From Desulfuromonas sp. (GTDB lineage Bacteria > Desulfobacterota > Desulfuromonadia > Desulfuromonadales > Geopsychrobacteraceae), in assembly GCA_002869695.1 (NCBI GenBank), contig PKUD01000173.1:1-32005 (forward strand): 32,005 nt of DNA, in the 5' to 3' direction. The position numbers were made by a program, and so were the translations under genes. Shown in pieces: positions 1 to 8,528 of this stretch (positions are counted from its first letter, which is position 1; each line of letters begins with the position of its first letter). The notes under the pieces were generated by a model. That model was not told the DNA's origin. It worked only from the letters and a program-made list of their open reading frames with translations, and did not search any database.

Positions 1-128
1 TATCTGCCAGGTCCTTCGCCACGAGAAGCCATAGCGACTCGTCCACCCACCCATAAACGAGCTGCAGGGTAAATCGCCACTGGTTTCCCGCTCACGGCTG
101 GGCTATAAACAGGGACAGGAGAAACCCC

Positions 129-1274
129 ATGCACCTGCTCATCGCCATCCTGATCCTCATCACCCACCTGGCCATCGCCGCCGTGGCGATCCTCGGCAGT
201 CGCCGGATCCCGTTTCTGCGTGATATCGGCCCGGTTGCGCTGGAGAATGCGCCGTCGGTCTCGATCGTGATTGCGGCACGTAACGAGGAGCGCAACATCC
301 GCGCGGCGCTGGAGTCGCTGCTGCGGCTCGACTACCCTGCCCTGCAGCTGGTTGTGGTCAACGACCGCTCGGAGGACGGCACCGGCGCGATTCTCACCGA
401 GCTGGCGGCCAGCGACAGCCGTCTGGAGATGATCGAGGTCACCACCCTGCCACAGGGCTGGCTGGGCAAAAACCATGCACTGTGGCGCGGCAGCGCGGCG
501 GCCACCGGGGAGCTATTCCTGTTTACCGATGCCGACGTGATGATGAACACGGAGACCCTGGCACGCGCGGTGGGCTACCTGCAGCGACAGCACCTCGACC
601 ACCTGGCGGTGACCCCCGAGGCGCGGATGCCGGGCTGGCTGCTGAACTGCTTCGGTATGACCTTCGGTTTTTTCTTCGGCCTGTTCACCCGCCCCTGGCA
701 GGTCACCAACCCGAAGCGTCGCGCGCATATCGGCATCGGCGCCTTCAACCTGGTGCGGGCCTCGATCTACCGCGAGGTCGGCGGCCACCGGACCATCGCC
801 ATGCGCCCGGACGATGACCTCAAGCTGGGCAAGATCATCAAGCTGTCCGGCGCACGGCAAGGCCTGCTCTACGGTACCGGGTTGATCCGCGTTGAATGGT
901 ACAGCAGTGTCACCGAGGTGGTGCGCGGACTGGAGAAGAACCTGTTCGCCGGCACCGACTACCGGATCTGGATGATGCTCGGCGGGATCGGCTTCAACCT
1001 GGGGTTCTGTCTCTGGCCCTGGCTGGCGCTGCTGCTGACCGGCGGCGCGGTGCAGATCCTCTATGCGGCGAGCGTCGCAGTGCTGAGCCTGGCGGTCGCC
1101 GCGAACGCCCGCTTCCACGGTTACCACGGCTGGTATGCGCTCGGCTTTCCGCTGACCACGGCGCTGTTCACCTGGATCATGGCCCGTACTCTGATCCTCA
1201 ACCTGCGGCAGGGCGGCATCTACTGGCGCGGCACCTTCTACCCGCTGGCCGACCTGAAAAAAAACCGAGTTTAA
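129..1274 (+). CDS. Membrane-associated family 2 glycosyltransferase
   Basis: Probably transfers a sugar from a nucleotide sugar to a lipid-type acceptor at the cytoplasmic membrane; the acceptor cannot be read from sequence. The 381-residue protein has an N-terminal membrane segment (about residues 3-22). A GT-A fold follows, with the nucleotide-binding VVVNDRSEDG stretch near 75-84, the metal-binding DAD at 134-136 inside FTDADVMM, and an acidic PDDD at 227-230 that fits the catalytic base region. Three hydrophobic segments lie between about 284 and 355, and the end contains WRGTFYPL, as in carotenoid or hopanoid-type GT2 enzymes (CrtQ/HpnB-like). An AGGAG ribosome binding site precedes the ATG. 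The next gene on this strand starts 159 bases downstream, so the two may not be co-transcribed. The family is certain, the substrate is not. Confidence 0.85.
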   Translation: MHLLIAILILITHLAIAAVAILGSRRIPFLRDIGPVALENAPSVSIVIAARNEERNIRAALESLLRLDYPALQLVVVNDRSEDGTGAILTELAASDSRLEMIEVTTLPQGWLGKNHALWRGSAAATGELFLFTDADVMMNTETLARAVGYLQRQHLDHLAVTPEARMPGWLLNCFGMTFGFFFGLFTRPWQVTNPKRRAHIGIGAFNLVRASIYREVGGHRTIAMRPDDDLKLGKIIKLSGARQGLLYGTGLIRVEWYSSVTEVVRGLEKNLFAGTDYRIWMMLGGIGFNLGFCLWPWLALLLTGGAVQILYAASVAVLSLAVAANARFHGYHGWYALGFPLTTALFTWIMARTLILNLRQGGIYWRGTFYPLADLKKNRV

Positions 1275-1433
1275 AACGAACAACCTCGCCAGCGCGACAG
1301 ACTGTTTCGCTGCCGAATGAATTCTGCAGAAATCAGCCCGGCACCGAAGAAATGTTTGCTAATCTGCCGATATCCTTTAGTATATAGATTGGATATCGAT
1401 TTCCTCTATACTCGTTCCTGCGGTGACTATCTG

Positions 1434-3431
1434 ATGAACAAGAAGACCCCCCCTCAACACACCGAGCCGGCGGACAAGGATCAGGCTCAGGGCAGCAGCC
1501 AGAGCAAACTGGGCAGCCTCATCATGGAGGATCCCCAGAGCTGCTCGACCATCTTCTCCATGGTGCAGGCCGGCCTGCTGATCATCGACGCCGACACCCA
1601 CAGCATCGTCGATGCCAACCCCTGGGCGCTGAAGATGATCGGTGCGCCCCGCGAACAGGTCCTCGGTGCGGTCTGTCATCATTTTGTCTGCCCGGCGGAA
1701 GTCGGCAACTGCCCGGTCACCGACCTGCACAACCGGATCGACAACTCGGAGCGGGTGCTGCTGACCAGCGACGGGCGCGAGGTGCCGATCCTGAAAACAG
1801 TCTCGACCATTGAGCTGGGCGGCAAGCCCTATCTGATCGAAAGTTTTCTCGACATCTCCGAGCAGCTGCAGGCGCGCAAGGAACTGGAGGTCAGCGAAGA
1901 GCGCTACCGCGACCTGTTCGAGAACGCCAACGACCTGATCCAGATGGTCGGCCCGGACGGCACCATCCAGTATGTCAACCGCAGCTGGAAGGAGACGCTG
2001 GGCTACAGCGATGACGAGATCAGCGGACTGACCATCCAGAATATTATCCATCCTGAGCATATGAACATCTGCATGCAGGCGTTTCAGAAAATTCTCAGCG
2101 GTGACAACATCGATTTCATTGAAACCTCCTTCGTCACCCGGGACGGGCGGGAGATCGAGCTGGAGGGGAGCATCAACTGCAACTTTGTTGACGGCAAGCC
2201 GGTCTCCTCGCGCGGCATTTTCCGCAACGTCACCGCGCGCAAAAAGGCGGAACGGAAACGGGCTGAAAGCGAACAGCGCTACCAGGATCTGTTCAACAAC
2301 GTCAATGACCTGATTCAGCTGGTCCACCCGGACGGGACCTTCGAGTACGTCAATCCGGCGACCCTGAAAACGCTCGGCTACACGGATAAAAGTTTTTCAA
2401 AGTTAAGCATTTTCGACCTTGTCCCTGAGGATCTGCATGAACAGTTCCGGGGCAAGTTCAATCGCCTGCTGAGCGGCACCAGAACCGGCCTGGTCGAGAC
2501 GGAATTCAAAACCAGGACGGGTCGCCGGATTCCGGTGGAGGGGACCCACCATCTCCAATACCAGAAGAATGAGATAGTCGGGGTCCGCTTTATCTGGAGG
2601 AATATCATCGAACGGAAACGGGCGGCGAGAAAGATCCAGGAATGGAACCGGCAGCTGGAGCTGCTGGTCGAGACCCGCACCAAACAGCTGCAGGAAACCC
2701 AGGCCAACCTCCTGCGTACCGGCAAAATGGCGGCCATCGGCGGGCTGGTGACGGGCACCGCCCATGAATTGAACAACCCGCTGGGCGGGATCATGAACGC
2801 GGTCGATGTGCTGCGTCACCACAAACAGGGTGTGCCGCAGACCCCTGAAGTGGCCGAGGAGCTCGCCTGGCTGGACGAGATCGCCAGCGCCGCACAGCGC
2901 TGCAACCTGATCGTCGATGACCTGCGCAAGTTCTCGGAGTATTCAGACTGTGAGTTCGACAAAGTGGATATCAACCAGCTGCTCGATGAGCTGCTTCATG
3001 AGCAGGCTGAGGCACTGCTGGAGGACGATATCTCGATTGACGATGACCGCGATCCGGACCTGCCGGTGATCGATGGTGATCCGGTGCAGCTGAAGAGGGT
3101 TTTCGAGAATGTCCTCGACAATGCCCGCAGTGCGATCGCAGAAAATGGTCTGATTGAGGTTGAAACCCGCTATCTGCAGGAATCAAAGATGGGAATCCCG
3201 TCGGTGGAAATTCTGATCAAGGATGACGGCTGCGGCATCCCGGACGAGATCCGCGGTAAAGTTTTCGATCCGTTCTTCACCACCAAGGGGGTCGGCCGCG
3301 GCACCGGGCTTGGCCTGTCGGTCAGTTACGGGATCGTCAAGCGGCACAGCGGGGAGATCGACATTGCCAGCAGTTCCGGCCACGGTACCGAGGTGCGGAT
3401 CACCCTGCCGACCAGCCAGGCCGACGGCTGA
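1434..3431 (+). CDS. Triple-PAS sensor histidine kinase
   Basis: Sensor kinase of a two-component system with no predicted membrane segment, so probably a cytoplasmic sensor. In the 665-residue protein PAS domains lie at about 41-150, 157-275 and 282-400. A coiled linker and a HisKA domain follow, with phospho-acceptor H444 in GTAHELNNP. The ATPase domain has an N-box (ENVLDNA), a G1 box (DDGCGIPDE), DPFFTTK and a G2 box (GTGLGLS). There is no receiver domain, so the partner regulator is elsewhere. PAS1 carries a Cys/His cluster (C81, H82, H83, C86, C93). The frame is open upstream to an ATG at 1317, but the extra 39 residues are atypical, so I chose the ATG at 1434, whose GGTGA ribosome binding site is modest. 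It ends 4 bases from the convergent pyrophosphatase gene. Confidence 0.9.
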   Translation: MNKKTPPQHTEPADKDQAQGSSQSKLGSLIMEDPQSCSTIFSMVQAGLLIIDADTHSIVDANPWALKMIGAPREQVLGAVCHHFVCPAEVGNCPVTDLHNRIDNSERVLLTSDGREVPILKTVSTIELGGKPYLIESFLDISEQLQARKELEVSEERYRDLFENANDLIQMVGPDGTIQYVNRSWKETLGYSDDEISGLTIQNIIHPEHMNICMQAFQKILSGDNIDFIETSFVTRDGREIELEGSINCNFVDGKPVSSRGIFRNVTARKKAERKRAESEQRYQDLFNNVNDLIQLVHPDGTFEYVNPATLKTLGYTDKSFSKLSIFDLVPEDLHEQFRGKFNRLLSGTRTGLVETEFKTRTGRRIPVEGTHHLQYQKNEIVGVRFIWRNIIERKRAARKIQEWNRQLELLVETRTKQLQETQANLLRTGKMAAIGGLVTGTAHELNNPLGGIMNAVDVLRHHKQGVPQTPEVAEELAWLDEIASAAQRCNLIVDDLRKFSEYSDCEFDKVDINQLLDELLHEQAEALLEDDISIDDDRDPDLPVIDGDPVQLKRVFENVLDNARSAIAENGLIEVETRYLQESKMGIPSVEILIKDDGCGIPDEIRGKVFDPFFTTKGVGRGTGLGLSVSYGIVKRHSGEIDIASSSGHGTEVRITLPTSQADG

Positions 3432-3435
3432 AAGA

Positions 3436-5094
3436 TCAGTCGTCCGCCTTGAAGACCTTCAACAGGTGCGGCACCAGCTGTTTCTTGCGCGACAGCACCC
3501 CTTTCAACCGATAGAGAGACTCTCCTTCCTGCGGGTAACCGATGATATAGGGCAGCTCCGCCGAACCTGCAGTCAGCAGCAGACTGTTCTCGGTGACGAT
3601 GTCGGTGACCAGCAGCGCCGCCAGCTCATACCCCTTCTCTTCGCGTAGGTCCTTCAGCGCCTTGCGCAATTCCTCGCGCCGCTGATGAAAAGAGTGCAGG
3701 TTGACGACTTCGACCTGCCCCAGGCCGAGGGTCTGGCTGCCCGCCTGGTATTCCTTGAAATCGGTCAATATCAGCTCACGGGCGGAGGCGCCCCCGGCCA
3801 GCGAACTGCCGGCGGCAAACAGCCGGGCTCCATACTCTTCGATCTCCAACCCGGCCAGGCGCGCCAGCCACGGAGCGATCTCGCGGTCGACGTCCGTGGT
3901 GGTCGGCGATTTGAGGATCACCGTGTCGGAGAGCAGCCCGGACAACAGCAGCCCGGCGATGTGCGGCGCGGGTTCGAGGCCGGACTGGCGAAACAGCCGG
4001 GCCACCAGGGTGCAGGTACTGCCGAGCGGCTGGTTGATGAAATGGATCGGGGTATCGGTATGAAAATTCCCCAGCCGGTGATGATCGACCACTTCGACAA
4101 TTTCAACCCGATCGGCGCCGGGCACCGCCTGGCCCAGCTCGTTATGGTCGACCAGAATCAGTTTGAGCGGCGAACTCTTGATCAGGTGACTCTTGGTCGC
4201 AACCCCGCAGACCCGCTCCCGGTCATCGAGCACCAGGGCGCCTGACTGATTGCCGTGGACCAGCTTGAGGCGCAGCTCATCGAGCAGATCACTCTGCCGC
4301 ACGACCAGGTAATCAGCGTCGACGAGGCAACCGACCGGCGTCGCCAGGCGGGTCAGCCAGCTGCAGTTGGCGGTATCGAGATGGCTGGTGAGAATCGAAA
4401 CCCCTTTCGCTGCGGCGAGGGCCACCAGCTCGGCGGAGACCCGGGCGCCGCCGGAGAGGATCAGCAGCCGGATCCCGGCATCCACCGCCATCGCCTGGAT
4501 GTCGGCGCGGTCGCCGGTGATGAGAACCGCCCTGGCGGTATCGACGCCCGCCAGCCACTGTTTGAAGGTTGCTGCGTCGCGTGCCCCGACGTACAGGTTG
4601 AGACTTTCAAAGCGGTCAGCATCGACCAGATGCTGGGCGGTCGCCTGCAGGCAGCGGGCGACCGAATTGATCGTCACCCGGACCTGCCTGAGCAGCTCCT
4701 CGCGGTCCGGAACCAGAAACTGCTCGGAGGCCTTCTTCAACAGCAGCAAACCCTGAGCCCGCTGCTCCGCATCAACCACCGGCAGCATGCGGATATTGTG
4801 CCGGTGATAGAGCTTCAACGCTTCCGCCAGCGGCGCATCGGCGCCGATCGAGACCACCGGATCGGTCACCACATCACGGATCCGCGGGTGGACATCGGTC
4901 AACAACAGCGGCGCGGGCTGCTGCAGAGTTTTGAGAACGAATTCGGTCTGCCGGTTGAGGTTGCCGGCCCGGGCCGGCTGCACGTTCTCCAGCCCCTGCA
5001 GGCGGCGCAGTTCGGCGTAGGCGATCGCGCTGCAGATCGAGTCGGTGTCCGGGTTGCGGTGGCCGATGACATAGGTCCGTGCTGAGCGATTCAT
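3436..5094 (-). CDS. CBS/DRTGG-containing manganese-dependent inorganic pyrophosphatase
   Basis: Family II (DHH superfamily) pyrophosphatase that hydrolyses diphosphate to two phosphates using Mn or Co. The 552-residue protein has the metal motif HRNPDTDS at 12-19 and DHH at 337-339. The C-terminal DHHA2 domain ends with the substrate-binding RKKQ signature. Between the first catalytic motif and DHH are a CBS pair split by a DRTGG domain, roughly residues 65-310. In characterised CBS-PPases this module binds adenine nucleotides and adjusts activity. The ATG at 5094 overlaps the TGA of the upstream DUF3108 gene by one base (TGATG) and is preceded by GGGAGGGAG, so translation is probably coupled. 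A TTG three bases upstream is in frame but less likely. The operon context with an antiporter suggests ion and phosphate homeostasis, which is inference. Confidence 0.92.
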   Translation of the reverse strand: MNRSARTYVIGHRNPDTDSICSAIAYAELRRLQGLENVQPARAGNLNRQTEFVLKTLQQPAPLLLTDVHPRIRDVVTDPVVSIGADAPLAEALKLYHRHNIRMLPVVDAEQRAQGLLLLKKASEQFLVPDREELLRQVRVTINSVARCLQATAQHLVDADRFESLNLYVGARDAATFKQWLAGVDTARAVLITGDRADIQAMAVDAGIRLLILSGGARVSAELVALAAAKGVSILTSHLDTANCSWLTRLATPVGCLVDADYLVVRQSDLLDELRLKLVHGNQSGALVLDDRERVCGVATKSHLIKSSPLKLILVDHNELGQAVPGADRVEIVEVVDHHRLGNFHTDTPIHFINQPLGSTCTLVARLFRQSGLEPAPHIAGLLLSGLLSDTVILKSPTTTDVDREIAPWLARLAGLEIEEYGARLFAAGSSLAGGASARELILTDFKEYQAGSQTLGLGQVEVVNLHSFHQRREELRKALKDLREEKGYELAALLVTDIVTENSLLLTAGSAELPYIIGYPQEGESLYRLKGVLSRKKQLVPHLLKVFKADD

Positions 5095-5963
5095 CAATTC
5101 TCTCCCTCCCGAGGCGACCCTGTTGGCAGGTCGCCGGCGATGTCACTGCGGGTTTCGCGCAGAATCCCCCGCACATCCCCCAGTCCAATGACATTCTTTA
5201 CCACGGCACGCTGCGGGATCATCCGCTGGTCAAACTGGACAAAGATATCCCGCCCCTTGGTGCCGAAGGTATCCGGATTGACCAGGACCTTGCAGAGCTG
5301 ACTGTCCGGCGGGAAATAATTCTGCCGGCGCTGTTCCTGTTCGGCAACTCTGGCCACGACCACGTCTTCGGTGCCCCGGCGGGTGAAGGTCGGGATGGCG
5401 ATATGCCGGCCCCTGACCAGCTCTCCGAAGCGCCCGGCGCGGACATTGTAAAAGGCGCTGAGAATGTCATAGACCGGCCCCGGCTTCTCCATCGGGTAAC
5501 TTTTCTCGCTGGCTGACTGACCGGTTTTCCAGTTGCGGTAGTAGACGGTGCGCTCGTTGTGAGCGTAGCGGTAACTCCTGATCCGCTCTCTGCGGGAGTC
5601 CCCCTCCCCCTTAATGGTATGCGCCTGTTGCAGCAGAGGCCGCAGCAAGCCTTCCGGGCCAAGCTCCATCAGGGTCTCGATCCGTTCGACCCGGTGGCGG
5701 GTGAGGAACGCGGTCAGCCCCAGGGTCCGCGCTTCCAGCAGGGCGACATACTGGCCGGGCTGCGGACCGGGCTGCAGACTGATGGTCCCCTCGGCGAGGC
5801 GTTTGAACCAGAGAAAAGAGACGTCGTACGAGAGCGTCTCGCCGAGCATGAGGTTGACCGGGTGATCGCTCGGCGGCGAACCCTGCCCCGCTGAGTGAAC
5901 CGGTGGCGGTGCCAGGCAGGCCAGCAGGATGAGCATAACAGAACAGGGCAAAAGACGGCGCAT
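5094..5963 (-). CDS. DUF3108 exported protein
   Basis: Exported protein of 289 residues with a signal peptide, a positively charged start followed by a hydrophobic core, and probable cleavage near HSA at about residue 25. The body has the features of DUF3108: a beta-rich domain beginning at the ML.GE.L.YDV stretch and repeats of basic/aromatic residues. Members are periplasmic and their role is not established, so no activity is assigned. It is the middle gene of a three-gene minus-strand operon. Its ATG lies 3 bases after the antiporter stop, and its stop overlaps the pyrophosphatase start by one base. This tight packing suggests a shared transcript with both neighbours. Confidence 0.8.
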   Translation of the reverse strand: MRRLLPCSVMLILLACLAPPPVHSAGQGSPPSDHPVNLMLGETLSYDVSFLWFKRLAEGTISLQPGPQPGQYVALLEARTLGLTAFLTRHRVERIETLMELGPEGLLRPLLQQAHTIKGEGDSRRERIRSYRYAHNERTVYYRNWKTGQSASEKSYPMEKPGPVYDILSAFYNVRAGRFGELVRGRHIAIPTFTRRGTEDVVVARVAEQEQRRQNYFPPDSQLCKVLVNPDTFGTKGRDIFVQFDQRMIPQRAVVKNVIGLGDVRGILRETRSDIAGDLPTGSPREGEN

Positions 5964-5966
5964 AAT

Positions 5967-6914
5967 TTAACTCTGCAGAAAATAGAAGCCGATAAACATC
6001 AGGTAGCCAAGCAGCAGCAGACCCCCTTCGGTTCTGCCGAGCCGCATCCGCCGACCGATCAGCGGCAGCAGCGCAAAGCTGAACAACAGCATCACCGGCA
6101 CTTCGAAACGGAGCGCGGCGGGTTCGATGGCGATCGGTCTGATCATCGCACAGGTGCCGAGAACAAACAGCAGGTTGGAGATGTTACTGCCGATCACATT
6201 GCCGACGCTGAGATCCATCTCACCCCGCCAGGCCCCCATCATCGAAGCGGCCAGCTCCGGCAGGCTGGTCCCCAGGGCGACAATGGTAATACCGATAAGC
6301 ATGTCGGAGAGGCCGGCGGCCCGGGCAATGATGATCGCGGAGCGGACCATCAGTTCGGCACCAACCCCCAGGCCGACGATACCGACCAGAATCAGCACCA
6401 GGTCCCGGCGGCGGTGACGCTTTTCCTCGGCGACGACGGTCTCTTCAGCCGGGCGGGCGGTTACCGAGCGGCGTCCGCTGACCACACAATAGACGATGAA
6501 CGCGATCAGACCGGCCACCAGCAGCAGACCGTCGGTAAATCCGAGCACCCCGTCGAGGGAAAACAGGACCAGCAGCACCGAGGCCGCCAGCATGATCGGG
6601 ATATCTTTTCTCAAAGTACTGGGGTCGACCCGCATCGGCGCGAGAATTGCCGCCGCGCCGAGAATCAGGCCGACATTGGCAATATTCGAACCGATGATAT
6701 TCCCTGCGGCAATATCGGACGTTCCCTTGAGAACGGCAGCCAACGAGACCATCATCTCCGGCATACTGGTGGCCAGCGCGACCACGGTCATGCCGATCAC
6801 CAGCGGCCGGATGCCGAACGACAGGGCGAAGCGTGAACTTCCGGACACCATATATTCAGCGCCGAAATAGAGCAGCAGAAGTCCGGCAAAAAAGAGGATT
6901 ACCGGCAGAAACAT
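5967..6914 (-). CDS. Sodium/calcium antiporter of the CaCA family (YrbG-like)
   Basis: Inner-membrane cation/calcium exchanger with about ten transmembrane segments in two inverted halves. Each half carries the alpha-repeat signature: ATSMPEM with GNIIGSNIANV in the first, and LGTSLPEL with GNVIGSNISNL in the second. The acidic residue of each repeat, needed for ion binding in this family, is present. I chose the ATG at 6914, giving 315 residues, because GGGAG lies 7 bases upstream; a longer frame to 6938 would add eight atypical residues. It is the first gene of the antiporter-DUF3108-pyrophosphatase operon and is divergent from the ArsR gene. Substrate by family is Ca2+ or another divalent cation against Na+ or H+; the true ion is not known. 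Confidence 0.9.
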   Translation of the reverse strand: MFLPVILFFAGLLLLYFGAEYMVSGSSRFALSFGIRPLVIGMTVVALATSMPEMMVSLAAVLKGTSDIAAGNIIGSNIANVGLILGAAAILAPMRVDPSTLRKDIPIMLAASVLLVLFSLDGVLGFTDGLLLVAGLIAFIVYCVVSGRRSVTARPAEETVVAEEKRHRRRDLVLILVGIVGLGVGAELMVRSAIIIARAAGLSDMLIGITIVALGTSLPELAASMMGAWRGEMDLSVGNVIGSNISNLLFVLGTCAMIRPIAIEPAALRFEVPVMLLFSFALLPLIGRRMRLGRTEGGLLLLGYLMFIGFYFLQS

Positions 6915-6931
6915 GGAAAACTCCCTATAAA

Positions 6932-6948
6932 CCTGCATTTGCTGCAGG
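6932..6948 (-). promoter_or_regulatory. Stem-loop in the antiporter leader
   Basis: Perfect 6-bp inverted repeat CCTGCA / TGCAGG with a 5-base loop, 18 bases before the antiporter ATG. It falls in the probable 5' leader of the minus-strand operon transcript. It lacks a T run, so it is not a terminator. Its function is unknown. Confidence 0.35.
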
Positions 6949-6958
6949 AAAATGAAGC

Positions 6959-6987
6959 TTGACGCGATATTTTTTTGGCATTAATAT
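6959..6987 (+). promoter_or_regulatory. Sigma-70 promoter of the arsR-type gene
   Basis: TTGACG at 6959-6964, a 17-base spacer, and TAATAT at 6982-6987, close to the sigma-70 consensus and at ideal spacing. It lies 35 bases before the ATG at 7022. Inverted repeats overlap and follow the -10 box: AATAT-4-ATATT at 6983-6996, and CCATAT-15-ATATGG at 6988-7014. These are plausible operators for autoregulation. Confidence 0.65.
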
Positions 6988-7021
6988 CCATATATTCAAA
7001 ATTCTTTCATATGGGTGTGTT

Positions 7022-7339
7022 ATGGAAATCGATAAAGTTGCCTTTGACAAAGAGCAGGACTACGATCGCGAATCAGAAATCCTTAAAGTTCTCGGCCATC
7101 CCGTGCGCTTGAAAATTGTCGCCGGGCTGATGTCGCAGTCCTGCAATGTCAAGAAAATCTGGGAATGCCTCGGCCTGCCGCAGGCAACCGTCTCCCAGCA
7201 TCTGGCGCTGCTGAAAAACAAAGATATCATCTCGGGTCGACGTGAGGGGGTCGAGGTTTTTTATCAGGTCACCTGCCCTGAAGCGGTCCGCATCGTCGCC
7301 GCCATCTTCGAGCCGGGCTCCTGCGCCGAAGGCAAATAA
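7022..7339 (+). CDS. ArsR/SmtB-family transcriptional regulator
   Basis: Small winged-helix DNA-binding repressor of 105 residues. It contains the ArsR hallmarks: LGHPVRLKI at about 24-32, the recognition helix region QATVSQHLALL at 54-64, and a wing with GRREGVEVFYQV. Metal-binding ArsR proteins usually carry an ELCVCDL motif, which is missing. Cysteines are at C41, C49, C85 and C101. The C41 and C101 pair might serve metal or thiol sensing, but this is speculation. The frame is open to a TTG at 6959, but that TTG is part of the -35 box, so the ATG at 7022 is the start. It is divergent from the antiporter operon, a likely target, and ends at a strong terminator. Confidence 0.88.
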   Translation: MEIDKVAFDKEQDYDRESEILKVLGHPVRLKIVAGLMSQSCNVKKIWECLGLPQATVSQHLALLKNKDIISGRREGVEVFYQVTCPEAVRIVAAIFEPGSCAEGK

Positions 7340-7359
7340 ATTTCCTCCCGATGAATAGC

Positions 7360-7387
7360 AAGGCCGCCCGATTGGGCGGCCTTTTTT
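7360..7387 (+). terminator. Rho-independent terminator of the arsR-type gene
   Basis: A 10-bp GC-rich stem (AAGGCCGCCC paired with GGGCGGCCTT), a 4-base GATT loop and a run of six T. It lies 20 bases after the stop codon at 7339. Confidence 0.92.
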
Positions 7388-7414
7388 ATCGTTTATCAGT
7401 CCGGAAAAGCAAGC

Positions 7415-7615
7415 CTAATTCTTGCCTGAGCGGATCGCAGCAACGGTTCTGCCCCGTATCCCCCAGTTTTCCGCGGGGATCTCTTCGATCACGATATGGG
7501 TCGCTTCAGGATTCTTCCCCATGACTTCCTTCATGGTCCGGGTAAACTGTTCAATCAGCTGCTCTTTCTGCTGAGTCGTCACACCTTCCACAGTCCGTAC
7601 AATTATCACAGGCAT
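7415..7615 (-). CDS. Tautomerase family protein (4-oxalocrotonate tautomerase-like)
   Basis: A 66-residue protein of the tautomerase superfamily, which assembles as oligomers and uses an N-terminal proline as general base. The proline follows the initiator methionine (MPVIIVRTVEG), as in 4-OT. By eye alignment the two arginines of classical 4-OT are replaced: the R11 position is V and the R39 position is H. An aromatic W sits where F50 is expected, in the AENWGIRG stretch. The physiological substrate is therefore unlikely to be 2-hydroxymuconate, and the role is unassigned. A GGAGAAA ribosome binding site and a good promoter lie upstream, so it is probably transcribed independently of the biotin operon. 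Confidence 0.85.
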   Translation of the reverse strand: MPVIIVRTVEGVTTQQKEQLIEQFTRTMKEVMGKNPEATHIVIEEIPAENWGIRGRTVAAIRSGKN

Positions 7616-7668
7616 CGCTGGTTTCTCCTTTCCTCCTGGTCAACACAGGCCGCATTATGTGCTGCTCC

Positions 7669-7696
7669 AGTATAACCTCTTGCGACGAAGAAGCAA
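7669..7696 (-). promoter_or_regulatory. Sigma-70 promoter of the tautomerase gene
   Basis: On the minus strand, TTGCTT (7696-7691), a 16-base spacer and TATACT (7674-7669), 53 bases before the ATG. It falls between bioC and the tautomerase, which separates the tautomerase from the biotin operon. Confidence 0.55.
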
Positions 7697-7703
7697 CGAG
7701 AAA

Positions 7704-8528
7704 TTAACCGGCAGCGCCGCTGTTGCCCTTGCGGCAGAGCAGGTAAATCACCTGATAGGTCGCCGGGATTCCGCGCGGTTCGCCGAACGCGGTACGGTAA
7801 CAGTCGAACATGGCCTGCATGGTCCGTCGTGAAGCCAGTCCGGCGGGCCGGTTTCTGCTTGAATTCTGAGCGCCGATCCGCTTCAGGCTGCGCAGCAGTT
7901 GCGGGACATCCGCATGCCACTCGATTTCATCCTCGCTGAACAGCTGCTCAACAATAAAATCGTCGGCCAGCGCCTGCGCGACCGACCCGATCGATGGAAA
8001 ACTCTGTTCGTGGGACGGGCGGTCCGACAGGGCCTGGCGATGGGACGATCTCAACTCGTAAAGGGTGCGCTCGCCGAACAGGGCCAGCGCGAACAGACCG
8101 TCCGGCTGCAGCACCCGGGCCACTTCGCCGAACGCGGCCGGAAGGTTCTCTACCCACTGGTAGACCGAACTGGAGATCAGATAATCGAAGCTGCTGCCGG
8201 CAAACGGCAGGGCTGCGGCATCGGCATCGCAGACCGGGCAGTCCGGCAGAACCTTGCGGCTCTGGCAGCTCATGCCGTGGGCCAGGTCGGAAATAATCAG
8301 CTGCGGGTCAGGAAAAGACTGCCTGAAGCGTGAGCCGAGCAGACCGGTGCCAGTGCCAACCTCCAAACCGCTGGTGAGCTGCCGCGGCTGTTGTCCGAGC
8401 AGCGCGACCAGGCGCTCGACAACGCGCTGCTGGATCCGTGCATAGCGGTTATACTCGGCGGCATGACTGGAAAAATGCTGGCGGACCTGGAGTTTGTCGA
8501 TCGCTGCTGACATCTGTGGCACGCTCAT
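7704..8528 (-). CDS. bioC: Malonyl-[acyl-carrier protein] O-methyltransferase BioC
   Basis: SAM-dependent methyltransferase that methylates malonyl-ACP, so that fatty acid synthesis can build the pimeloyl chain of biotin. The 274-residue protein starts with the BioC-type segment in which KLQVRQHFSSHAAEYNRYA precedes the fold. Motif I is LEVGTGTG, followed by the acidic residue in LIISDLAHGM, DADAAALPF, and the conserved ISSSVYQWV stretch seen in BioC proteins. The ATG at 8528 overlaps the bioH stop by four bases (ATGA), which supports this start, although an ATG at 8513 is possible. It is the last gene of the bioW-bioF-bioH-bioC operon. No bioA, bioD or bioB is in the window. Confidence 0.9.
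   Translation of the reverse strand: MSVPQMSAAIDKLQVRQHFSSHAAEYNRYARIQQRVVERLVALLGQQPRQLTSGLEVGTGTGLLGSRFRQSFPDPQLIISDLAHGMSCQSRKVLPDCPVCDADAAALPFAGSSFDYLISSSVYQWVENLPAAFGEVARVLQPDGLFALALFGERTLYELRSSHRQALSDRPSHEQSFPSIGSVAQALADDFIVEQLFSEDEIEWHADVPQLLRSLKRIGAQNSSRNRPAGLASRRTMQAMFDCYRTAFGEPRGIPATYQVIYLLCRKGNSGAAG

Noticed and set aside
1-72. Open plus-strand frame ending at a stop at 72, a possible C terminus of an upstream gene
   Set aside because: Only 23 codons are visible, a length that stays open by chance often enough, and I recognise no motif.
513-1283. A 256-codon minus-strand frame
   Set aside because: Antisense to the glycosyltransferase, with low-complexity translation and no family signature.
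1353-1386. TTGCTA and TAGTAT/TATATA boxes before the histidine kinase
   Set aside because: Box matches are weak and the spacing is ambiguous (16 or 19), so no promoter is called.
5895-6836. A 313-codon plus-strand frame
   Set aside because: Antisense to the antiporter; His/Gln/Asp-rich composition typical of a shadow frame.
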